DNA of 64,000 nucleotides, taken from Ga0077555 sp050250755 (GTDB lineage: Bacteria > Pseudomonadota > Alphaproteobacteria > Rhizobiales > Hyphomicrobiaceae). Under the pieces are notes generated by a model. The model searched no databases. It was given only the letters and a program-made list of their open reading frames with translations, and had not been told where the DNA came from. The stretch covers positions 1 to 64,000 of the forward strand of contig JBFWOB010000009.1 of NCBI GenBank assembly GCA_050250755.1, given 5' to 3'. Below, one piece after another: positions 57,275-64,000 of the stretch (within the stretch, counting starts at the first letter, position 1; every line of letters starts with the position of its first letter). The position numbers and the translations under genes are program-made.

Positions 57275-58465
57275 ATGGCCGAGACCGAAATCCGACCCTT
57301 CACCATCAACTTCGGACCCCAGCATCCGGCGGCTCATGGCGTTTTGCGCCTCGTGCTCGAGCTGGACGGCGAGGTGGTGGAGCGGGTCGATCCGCACATC
57401 GGGTTGCTGCACCGTGGCACCGAGAAGCTGATCGAGCATAAGACTTATCTTCAAGCCATCGGCTATTTCGACCGTCTCGATTACGTCGCGCCGATGAACC
57501 AAGAGCACGCGTTCTGCCTCGCGGCGGAGAAGCTGCTCGAACTCGAAGTGCCGAAGCGGGCCCAGCTCATCCGCGTCCTCTATTCCGAGATCGGCCGCAT
57601 TCTCTCGCATCTGCTGAACGTCACCACGCAGGCCATGGACGTTGGCGCGTTGACGCCGCCGCTCTGGGGCTTCGAGGAGCGCGAGAAGCTGATGGTCTTC
57701 TACGAGCGGGCATCGGGCAGCCGCATGCACGCCAAATATTTCCGCGTTGGCGGTGTCCATCAAGACCTACCGCCTGAGTTGATCAAAGACATCTATGACT
57801 GGTGCGATCCGTTCCAGAAAATCTGCGACGATATCGAGATCCTGCTCACCGATAACCGCATCTTCAAGCAGCGCAACGTCGATATCGGCGTCGTCGCACT
57901 TGAGGATTGCCTGCGTTGGGGCTTCTCAGGCGTGATGGTCCGCGGTTCCGGCGCCGCCTGGGATCTCCGCAAGGCACAGCCCTACGAATGCTACGGCGAC
58001 ATTGATTTCGACATTCCGGTCGGCAAGAACGGTGACTGCTACGACCGCTATTGCATCCGCATGTTCGAGATGCGCGAGTCAGCCCGCATCATGAAGCAGT
58101 GTTGCGAGAAGCTGATGAGCCCTGATGGGCAGGGCCCGGTCTCCAACGCGAACAAAAAGGTCGTCCCGCCGAAGCGCGGCGAGATGAAGCGCTCCATGGA
58201 AGCGCTGATCCACCATTTCAAGCTCTATACCGAAGGCTTCCACGTGCCCGAAGGCGAGGTCTATGCCTGCGTCGAGGCGCCGAAAGGCGAGTTCGGCGTC
58301 TATCTCGTCGCCGACGGCTCCAACAAGCCCTACCGCTGCAAGATTCGCGCGCCCGGGTATGCCCACCTGCAGGCCATGGACTTCATGTGCAGAGGTCACA
58401 TGCTGGCTGACGTGTCAGCCATTCTCGGCTCGCTCGATATCGTGTTTGGCGAGATCGACCGCTAG
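57275..58465 (+). CDS. nuoD: NADH-quinone oxidoreductase subunit D
   Basis: 396 aa, with NuoB forms the quinone pocket of complex I. The ATG at 57275 begins MAETEIRPFTINFGPQHPAAHG; the longer open frame lacks this. Also present are HIGLLHRGTEKLIEHKTYLQ, YDWCDPFQKICDDIEILLTDNRIF, and the C-terminal LADVSAILGSLDIVFGEIDR. The gene that normally follows, nuoE, is absent: a LysE exporter comes next. Confidence 0.97.
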   Translation: MAETEIRPFTINFGPQHPAAHGVLRLVLELDGEVVERVDPHIGLLHRGTEKLIEHKTYLQAIGYFDRLDYVAPMNQEHAFCLAAEKLLELEVPKRAQLIRVLYSEIGRILSHLLNVTTQAMDVGALTPPLWGFEEREKLMVFYERASGSRMHAKYFRVGGVHQDLPPELIKDIYDWCDPFQKICDDIEILLTDNRIFKQRNVDIGVVALEDCLRWGFSGVMVRGSGAAWDLRKAQPYECYGDIDFDIPVGKNGDCYDRYCIRMFEMRESARIMKQCCEKLMSPDGQGPVSNANKKVVPPKRGEMKRSMEALIHHFKLYTEGFHVPEGEVYACVEAPKGEFGVYLVADGSNKPYRCKIRAPGYAHLQAMDFMCRGHMLADVSAILGSLDIVFGEIDR

Positions 58466-58509
58466 TCGAACGCATCGTGCTTCCGCTGCACCAGCGGGGA
58501 TCGGTCATC

Positions 58510-59151
58510 ATGGCATCGGTACTGCCGCTGCTTAAGCCGCTTCTAACGATTGCCGTTGTGCATCTGCTGGCCGCGATGAGCCCGGGGCCGAGCTTCATCG
58601 CAGTATCACGTATTTCGCTCGCGTCGGGACGGCAAGCGGGACTGGCTTCAGCACTCGCGTGCGGTCTCGGCGTGTTGCCGTGGGCTATTGGTGCCGTCCT
58701 TGGCCTCGTGATCGTCCTCACTCAGGCACCGTGGCTCTACATGGTCCTGAAGGCCGCCGGCGGGTTCTATCTTCTGTATCTCGCCGGGATGGCTTGGAAG
58801 CATGCGTCCTTGCCAATCGATGTGGATGGCGCTGCACCGCGACAGTCGCTCGGTAACGCTTTCCAGCAAACGTTCCTGATCCAGATCACCAACCCGAAGG
58901 TTGCGATTTTCTTCTCGGCGATCTTCGTATCGGTTTTGCCACCCGATCCGCCTCTGTGGATGGTCGCGACAATCCTCGTCATCGTGTTCGTCAACGAGGC
59001 TGCCTGGTACGCGGTTGTCGCGCTCGGCATGTCGGCACCTCGCCCGCGCGCACTTTATCTGCGTATGAAGCCCGTTCTCGATAAGGGGATGGGAGCCGTA
59101 CTCGGTGCCTTCGGCATGAAGCTGCTTGCCGACGCAGTCCGAGGTGCTTGA
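58510..59151 (+). CDS. LysE-family translocator
   Basis: 213 aa with six hydrophobic helices and the LysE/RhtB start HLLAAMSPGPSFIAVSRISLASGRQAGLASALACGLG, LYMVLKAAGGFYLLYLAGMAWKH and FLIQITNPKVAIFFSAIFV. Exports amino acids or small metabolites. The ATG at 58510 lies 45 bases after nuoD. Substrate not readable. Confidence 0.92.
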   Translation: MASVLPLLKPLLTIAVVHLLAAMSPGPSFIAVSRISLASGRQAGLASALACGLGVLPWAIGAVLGLVIVLTQAPWLYMVLKAAGGFYLLYLAGMAWKHASLPIDVDGAAPRQSLGNAFQQTFLIQITNPKVAIFFSAIFVSVLPPDPPLWMVATILVIVFVNEAAWYAVVALGMSAPRPRALYLRMKPVLDKGMGAVLGAFGMKLLADAVRGA

Positions 59152-59174
59152 GACAACAGACACAGGCATGGGCA

Positions 59175-59243
59175 ATGGCAAAGAACACAATCCGCCTGTG
59201 GTACGATAAGAGCGCCGAGGCGGCGGCGGCTCGTCACCCCTGA
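59175..59243 (+). pseudogene. Remnant of a VOC/PhnB-like gene
   Basis: Twenty-two codons (MAKNTIRLWYDKSAEAAAARHP) match the start of VOC-family PhnB-like proteins (MAKNTICLWYDGDAEEAARFY-type) and then hit TGA. The rest of the gene is missing from the next 80 bases before the SDR start. Confidence 0.5.
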
Positions 59244-59321
59244 TGGGGCGTCACGAAGCCAAGCATTCGCCCGCTGAGTACGTCGATACTTTCAGGGAAC
59301 GGTCCCGCTTCGGAGGTCGGT

Positions 59322-60410
59322 ATGTCACAGAAGTCCGTTTTGATTGCCGGCGCAACCGGCGTCGTCGGCCATGCAGCCATGCAACACTTCGCAGCCGACC
59401 CTGCGACCAAGGTCATCGCGGTTTCGCGCCGTCAGCCCGACGAGTTGTTCGGAGCGCGCTTCGTCTCTGTGGATCTCATGGATGAGGCCAGGTGCGCCGA
59501 CGTGTTTGCATCAATGGGAGACGTGACCCACCTCGTTTATGCCGCTCTTTACGAGAAGCCCGATCTCACCGCGGGATGGGTGTCGGATGACCAGATCCAG
59601 ATCAACGACCGCATGTTCCGAAATCTACTGAATCCATTGCTCAAGAGCGCGAAATCTTTGCGTCATGTCACATTGCTTCAGGGCACCAAGGCCTACGGAA
59701 TACACGTGCGCCCAATGGCGTATCCCGCCCGGGAGAACCGGTCGGAAGCGCGTGATATTCCTAATTTCTATTGGAACCAGGAGGATTATCTTCGCGAGCG
59801 CCAGAAGGGGCAGGACTGGGGCTTTACGATCCTTCGGCCGGTTCTGATCGTCGGCTACGCTCTCGGCGCGGCCATGAACTTGATTCCGGCCATAGGCGTT
59901 TATGGAGCCTTGCTCAAAGCGCGTGGTGAGCCGCTCTACTACCCGGGCGGGCCGGAGCGTCTTTCTCAGGCCGTGGACGCAGACCTTCTCGCGAAAACGA
60001 TCGGCTGGTCGGGCGAGGCGGACGCTGCCCACAATGAGATCTTCAACGTGGCCAACGGTGACGTGTTCTCCTGGCCCACGGTATGGCCCGCGCTGGCGAA
60101 TGCCATGGGCATGCCAGCGGGAGAGAACAAGCCCATCTCATTCGCAAAGGAGATTGCTTCCCGCGAGGATGAGTGGCGAAACATCGTAGCCAAGCACCAA
60201 TTGGTGGCGCCGGATCTGAAGCGCTTCGTCGGGCTGTCTTTCCAGTATGCGGATATGCAGTTGGGCTACGGCCGTGCTCACCCGGGAGCACTGGCGTTCT
60301 CATCGACCATTAAGCTGACGCGTGCCGGTTTCCATGAAGTGGTCGATACCGAGGAAATGTTCGTCCGCTGGATCAAGAATTATCAGCACAAGCGCCTCTT
60401 GCCTCAATAG
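59322..60410 (+). CDS. SDR-family oxidoreductase, PRISE-like
   Basis: 362 aa extended short-chain dehydrogenase. The NADPH loop is GATGVVGHAAMQHF (residues 10-16 glycine set), with the PRISE-family features RRQPDELFG, LLQGTKAYGIHVRPM, NFYWNQEDYLRER, FTILRPVLIVGYALG and NEIFNVANGDVFSW. PRISE enzymes are 1,4-enone reductases (progesterone 5-beta-reductase/iridoid synthase family). In these the catalytic Lys is in the TKAYG motif and the Tyr in NFYWNQ(E/D). The bacterial substrate is unknown. Confidence 0.9.
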   Translation: MSQKSVLIAGATGVVGHAAMQHFAADPATKVIAVSRRQPDELFGARFVSVDLMDEARCADVFASMGDVTHLVYAALYEKPDLTAGWVSDDQIQINDRMFRNLLNPLLKSAKSLRHVTLLQGTKAYGIHVRPMAYPARENRSEARDIPNFYWNQEDYLRERQKGQDWGFTILRPVLIVGYALGAAMNLIPAIGVYGALLKARGEPLYYPGGPERLSQAVDADLLAKTIGWSGEADAAHNEIFNVANGDVFSWPTVWPALANAMGMPAGENKPISFAKEIASREDEWRNIVAKHQLVAPDLKRFVGLSFQYADMQLGYGRAHPGALAFSSTIKLTRAGFHEVVDTEEMFVRWIKNYQHKRLLPQ

Positions 60411-60590
60411 TGGCCTTCGTCGTGTCGTCTTCTCTCGGCGGTCGCCGCTGATGTCCTGCCGCCGCCCTGCCAGCGCGGATGCTAGATTAATTCCGCCCGC
60501 CGTTGTTCTGCTCGGAACAGCGCTGGGCTCATTCGGAGTCTAAGCTCGGGCTATTGGCAGTTAATGCAACCTGAGTTTGGAGAACCCATC

Positions 60591-60779
60591 ATGATTGACG
60601 CGCAAAAGACAGCCGCCGATGCGCCCGGCATCCGAGGAATCTCCGATGACGAGCTCGAGGCCGTGACAGGCGGCTCGATGATGGATCTCGTCAACAAGGC
60701 ATTTGCCGATTACTTGAAAAACTGTCTCTTCATGCTGACGCGCGAAGGCACTGTTGCGGTATGTCCGCTTCCGAAATGA
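60591..60779 (+). CDS. Double-glycine leader peptide (bacteriocin/RiPP precursor-like)
   Basis: 62 aa from the ATG at 60591, with GGAG 9 bases upstream. The first 28 residues are a leader ending ISDDELEAVTGG, the double-glycine pattern cut by C39-peptidase ABC exporters. The putative core of 34 residues (starting SMMDLVNKAF) carries two cysteines at core positions 17 and 30, enough for one disulfide or thioether-type bridge. No peptidase/ABC transporter, modification enzyme or immunity gene is recognised nearby. It could be a stand-alone microcin-like peptide or a signal peptide. Confidence 0.6.
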   Translation: MIDAQKTAADAPGIRGISDDELEAVTGGSMMDLVNKAFADYLKNCLFMLTREGTVAVCPLPK

Positions 60780-60815
60780 GAGCGGCTCACCGTTCGCGGA
60801 ACCTGCCGACATCAC

Positions 60816-61052
60816 TTGAGCCGCATCGAGACCCCGGATAATCGTTCTGAAGCGATTATTCTGTACGTCGATCTCCCCGACGAGCGGATCTGTGGTTGTC
60901 GCGGCTGGTTTGACTCTTATATCCAGGGGATGAGCAGTGCGATCGCATTGGGTCTGGTCATTGGTGTACCGATTGGTTTGATATTCGACAATATCGTCGC
61001 CGGGATAGCGATTGGGCTCGCCATTGGCATTGCGATCAGTGGGCGCGCATAA
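60816..61052 (+). CDS. Small glycine-zipper membrane peptide
   Basis: 78 aa from a TTG at 60816, or 40 aa if translation starts at the ATG at 60930 (CAGGGG adjacent). The C-terminal half has two hydrophobic stretches with GxxxG repeats (ALGLVIGVPIGLIF, AGIAIGLAIGIAI), a pattern common in small membrane proteins. The N-terminal part contains a CxC (RICGCRG). It lies 36 bases after the double-glycine peptide, so it may be co-transcribed, possibly as an immunity or partner peptide. No homologue is recognised. Confidence 0.5.
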   Translation: MSRIETPDNRSEAIILYVDLPDERICGCRGWFDSYIQGMSSAIALGLVIGVPIGLIFDNIVAGIAIGLAIGIAISGRA

Positions 61053-61171
61053 GCCCAGTGTTCGAATGAAGGTCCTGATAAAGGCGTGCGAAGACCGCGT
61101 CATGGCCGCGTTGTGACGGTCCGGGTCTCACCGCGTCGGCACTCTGCACATCATCGCGTCGTCGACGTTTC

Positions 61172-61414
61172 TCACCCACGATGTGCTTTAATTTGCGCGG
61201 GCTGGCTCCTGTCGAACACCCAACTGGAAAGCCTAAGATGCTCAACGACACGTCGAGCTGCCATCTCTCGCACATCGCGGCCACTGCGCTTCGGTGATCG
61301 GTCCGCTACGTCGCGGAGCGCATAGGCGATATCTCGGATGAGGTCCTGCTCACATTCTAAGTGAAATGTTGGATCAGCCGGCATCGAGTTCCCGTCGTTG
61401 CTGCGAGTAGGCAT
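61172..61414 (-). CDS. Possible small hypothetical protein
   Basis: 80 aa from the ATG at 61414. An amphipathic helical C-terminal part (RDVREMAARRVVEHLRLSSWVF) looks protein-like. The ribosome site is weak. No family recognised. The flanking 120 and 170 bases show no other gene. Confidence 0.42.
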   Translation of the reverse strand: MPTRSNDGNSMPADPTFHLECEQDLIRDIAYALRDVADRSPKRSGRDVREMAARRVVEHLRLSSWVFDRSQPAQIKAHRG

Positions 61415-61585
61415 GTGATAGCCCTAGTTGTGCGGTCGTTGGCAGTGTCGCATTAAGCCAACTGGAAACGGTTCTTCGTTGCGGTCGGTTCCCGCAGACG
61501 ATGCTCGGGGGCTCACACGGAAGAATCAAATAGGCGTGCGCCAGGGTCCTCTAGCTGGCCGACAGAATTCTGCAGATTTGCTGAA

Positions 61586-62440
61586 TTAAGCGGCTTCTTG
61601 CGCTTCACACATTTTTTCGACGGCAGTCGGCTCGCCTATGATGATCTCGCCGCGCCAAAAACGCAGGTCGGGAATATCCTTGGTCGGCGCGAACCGATCC
61701 ATCGGGACCCATGTTTTGTTCACACGGCGACGCACAACTCCGCCGCCGGCGAAAACCAGAGCCAAGCCGCCCGCAATGTCCCAGATATTAGGCGACGAAA
61801 AGCGCGCCGCTTGCAGCAATCCCGCTGCGACCATCGCACACTCGAACGCCGCAGAGCCGGTCTTGCGTGTTTCCCAGAAGCCGTCGCTGACGGTTGCGAC
61901 TGGCACCCCCACCAAACGGCGCCTCACAGCAGGGTTGACTTTCGGCGTCACGTCGGCGCCGTCAAAGCGCAATTTTCCACCGGAAGTGCAATGATAAACG
62001 CCGGCGCGCAGCGCATGGCTCACAGGACACCACAGCGCGCCCACTACCGGCACGCCTTTATGCAATATCCCGATCGACGCCGAGAACAGCGGAAAACCAT
62101 TGACGAAGTTTGCGGTGCCGTCGATCGGATCGATCGACCAGATAAAATCGCCACCACGCGCCGGACGCTCGTCCATTTCCTCACCGATGATGTCGTGGTC
62201 GGGGAAGTTCTCGGCCAAGCGCTCACGGATCATGCGCTCGACCTTGCTGTCGACTTCCGACACCGGATCGCGCCATTCATCCTCTTTTGCGGCGGTTTTG
62301 TATTTGACGGCAAGCATGCTGCCGAAGGCCTTGGCGATTTCCGTGCCGGCGATGCCCGCTAATTCGACCGCGAGATGTTCGATGTCTCGAAGCGTCTCTC
62401 GAGATATGCCATGGGCAGCGGGCGCTTCGCCGGAGGTCAT
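61586..62440 (-). CDS. Inositol-monophosphatase family protein
   Basis: 284 aa Mg-dependent phosphatase of the IMPase/CysQ/FBPase superfamily. Motifs: DPVSEVDSKVERMI, IIGEE, the metal-binding WSIDPIDGTANFVNGFP and the C-terminal NIWDIAGGLALVFAGGG. Substrate could be myo-inositol phosphate or another sugar phosphate. Its start overlaps the stop of the lipid-kinase gene by four bases, so they are translationally coupled. Confidence 0.92.
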   Translation of the reverse strand: MTSGEAPAAHGISRETLRDIEHLAVELAGIAGTEIAKAFGSMLAVKYKTAAKEDEWRDPVSEVDSKVERMIRERLAENFPDHDIIGEEMDERPARGGDFIWSIDPIDGTANFVNGFPLFSASIGILHKGVPVVGALWCPVSHALRAGVYHCTSGGKLRFDGADVTPKVNPAVRRRLVGVPVATVSDGFWETRKTGSAAFECAMVAAGLLQAARFSSPNIWDIAGGLALVFAGGGVVRRRVNKTWVPMDRFAPTKDIPDLRFWRGEIIIGEPTAVEKMCEAQEAA

Positions 62441-63354
62441 GCCGCTTTAGCCTTCTTCTCGGGCGTCTTTTGGGTCGGATGCTTGACAGGAATCACGACC
62501 TGCACCGGTGTCTTCTCGCAGACGAGATCAACACTGTGTTTGCCGCCCGTAGCCTCATAGCATTTGTCATCGAGCCGCGTCGGCAGGTCGCGGAAAGTGA
62601 GTTCGATCTTGGACGCTTTGCGGTTGGTGACGGGCGGCTTTTCTTCTAGCGGCGCCTCGATCCATTCCATGATCGCCTTGCGATCGTCGGTCTCGAAGAT
62701 GACGATGTCGAGCTTGTCGTCGCTGACATCGGCCGTTGCGGCAATCGGCAAGCCGGGTCCAGTGAAGGCTATATTGCAAACCTCGACGCCGAGCACAGAG
62801 AGTTCCTTACGTTGGTCTCCGATCGTCATGACGATGTCGATCGGCTCTGCGTGCTTGAGCGCCTTCTTCAATAACTTTCGGCCCTGACGCAGATTATGGG
62901 CACCTTCCGGCTTCTTGCCCTTCTTGGCGTCGAGTAGGAATTGCGGAAAGATGCCGACGCCATAGGCTTCGAGGAACTGGCTGGTACCCCAATGACCGGT
63001 GACCGCGGCGATCGAGACGGGGCACGTTTGGTCCATATTCCACGTCTCGACCAATTCTTGCGGCGTGCCGGCAATACCCAGGGACCGTGCGAAATTATTT
63101 GCGGTACCGAGGGGAAGGATGGCGATCGGTATGCTTCGATCGGGAATGGTGGTCAGGATTTGACATATTGTCCCGTCGCCGCCGGCGGCGACGATGAGAT
63201 CCGCGGAGTCCTTGAAGGCATCGGCAAAATCATCGTCTTTTACCGACACGTAGCGGACGTGGTATCCGGCGAGCTTCAACGCGGCCTCGATGCTATCGCG
63301 ATCGTGACCTTTCGTCCCGGCGTTCGGATTATGACAGAGGAGTGCCCTTACCAT
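62437..63354 (-). CDS. Diacylglycerol kinase family lipid kinase
   Basis: 305 aa from the ATG at 63354. Contains the DAGKc motif GGDGTICQIL (58-62 core) with PLGTANNFARSLG and a C-terminal beta-sandwich domain. YegS/BmrU-like proteins phosphorylate lipids or related alcohols. Upstream partner of the inositol-monophosphatase gene. An in-frame start further left would overlap the SAF-domain gene and is rejected. Confidence 0.9.
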   Translation of the reverse strand: MVRALLCHNPNAGTKGHDRDSIEAALKLAGYHVRYVSVKDDDFADAFKDSADLIVAAGGDGTICQILTTIPDRSIPIAILPLGTANNFARSLGIAGTPQELVETWNMDQTCPVSIAAVTGHWGTSQFLEAYGVGIFPQFLLDAKKGKKPEGAHNLRQGRKLLKKALKHAEPIDIVMTIGDQRKELSVLGVEVCNIAFTGPGLPIAATADVSDDKLDIVIFETDDRKAIMEWIEAPLEEKPPVTNRKASKIELTFRDLPTRLDDKCYEATGGKHSVDLVCEKTPVQVVIPVKHPTQKTPEKKAKAA

Positions 63355-63448
63355 GCACGCGATAACCACGCGGCCAAGGGCCGGGTTCCACAGGCGGCCG
63401 ATGCAACCTGTTCCTGCGAGAGCGCCGCGCGCTATTCCGGCGCGTCTG

Positions 63449-64000
63449 TCATGAATGTCCCGGTCGGAAACGCGCTTCCATAGCGCGGCGAACTTTGATC
63501 GTCTCGTCGTCCGGATTGGCGTCGACATCGCTCCAGCGCACGACCTCGCCATGCGCTACATCGCGCTGCAGTCGCAAGTGATGCGCAAGCCCGATCGGCA
63601 AGGCGTCGGCCGTCAAACTTTTCTGGGACGGCATCAGCCGACCCCAGACGGTGTATCCACCTTCGCCATCAAGTGTCTCGCCCGCGCCCAAGTTCCGCTT
63701 GGCGACCGCGACGACGTCACCTCGAAACGCGCTGGGTTGGCCCGTGGGCTCATTCCGCAGCGCGGCCGATAGCACGGAGATGCCAAGCTCAAGGCCGATC
63801 AGGTGATACGGCTTGTACATTGCCGCGTAGCGTCCTGATGGGTCCGTCTTCAGGCCGTATTGGCGGAAGCAGGCGGCCGCATAGTCGTTTGGTGCTTCGA
63901 GCACCACATAGACGCCCCACCGCAGGTCGCGAAACACCGGGCGACCGTCGCGCTCGACGGAGGAAACGACCTCCACCATGCCGGGCTTGTCGAGCGCCCC
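63449..64000 (-). CDS. SAF-domain oxidoreductase (homoserine-dehydrogenase-like), 5' end cut by window edge
   Basis: The C-terminal 183 residues of a protein whose start lies beyond the right edge. The frame stays open to 64000 (GALDKPGMVEVVSSVERDG). The last domain has a SAF-like beta-clip pattern (VVAVAKRNLGAGETLDGEGGYTVWGRLM and ALPIGLAHHLRLQRDVAHGEVVRWSDVD), matching the C-terminus of SAF-domain NAD-dependent oxidoreductases related to homoserine dehydrogenase. The N-terminal half cannot be judged. Confidence 0.75.
   Translation of the reverse strand, partial: GALDKPGMVEVVSSVERDGRPVFRDLRWGVYVVLEAPNDYAAACFRQYGLKTDPSGRYAAMYKPYHLIGLELGISVLSAALRNEPTGQPSAFRGDVVAVAKRNLGAGETLDGEGGYTVWGRLMPSQKSLTADALPIGLAHHLRLQRDVAHGEVVRWSDVDANPDDETIKVRRAMEARFRPGHS

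Overview
The window is about 60% GC, densely coded chromosome from an alphaproteobacterium, most likely of the order Hyphomicrobiales (Rhizobiales). Supporting markers are the CtrA cell-cycle regulator divergent from fliJ, the CtrA-degradation adaptor RcdA (DUF1465), a DUF1192 protein, GANTC sites upstream of the cell-cycle genes, a 6S RNA upstream of fthC, alphaproteobacterial nuoABCD, and PHA metabolism. The family or genus cannot be fixed from the sequence alone. There is no CRISPR array, prophage, transposase or tRNA.

Layout, left half. 0-6.5 kb: uvrA (3' end off the left edge), a secreted caspase-like protease, a flavin-dependent monooxygenase and a lipoprotein. 6.5-13.7 kb: fliJ and ctrA around a 770-bp regulatory region, a ThiE-like protein, a Sel1-repeat protein, a beta-hydroxyacid dehydrogenase, an SsuD-like monooxygenase and two small unknown proteins. 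13.9-21.2 kb: thyA-folA, hflK-hflC-degP (membrane protein quality control) and psd-pssA (phosphatidylethanolamine synthesis), closed by a pair of CTAG-bounded palindromes. 21.3-34 kb: accessory metabolism, with two metallo-beta-lactamase-fold hydrolases, a histidine kinase-HerA ATPase pair, an M20 amidase, an XRE regulator, a lone molybdenum hydroxylase large subunit, a 2-hydroxyacid dehydrogenase and PHA depolymerase.

Layout, right half. 34-37.4 kb: rpmE and a complete DctPQM TRAP transporter. 37.5-42.9 kb: rcdA, DUF1192, a quinone oxidoreductase, a receiver-only response regulator, and ruvA-ruvC-yebC without ruvB. 43-54.4 kb: an MFS transporter, a CaiB-type CoA transferase, gap, a PRC-barrel protein with a stress-type promoter, a NUDIX hydrolase, a CAP protein, two DUF1801 proteins, a truncated LptD-like protein, recO, a YdhR-like protein, 6S RNA, fthC and a YmdB-like phosphoesterase. 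54.7-58.5 kb: nuoABC, two extra genes, then nuoD, where the complex I operon stops. 58.5-64 kb: a LysE exporter, a VOC-gene remnant, a PRISE-type SDR, a double-glycine leader peptide with a small membrane peptide, an inositol-monophosphatase/lipid-kinase pair, and a SAF-domain protein cut by the right edge.

Most of the window is conserved core genome. The least explained items are the double-glycine peptide locus (60.6-61.05 kb), the split nuo operon, the palindromic elements (inside uvrA and at the pssA stop codon), the short LptD-like protein, and the kinase-HerA pair. I found no clear-cut new multi-gene defence or biosynthetic system.
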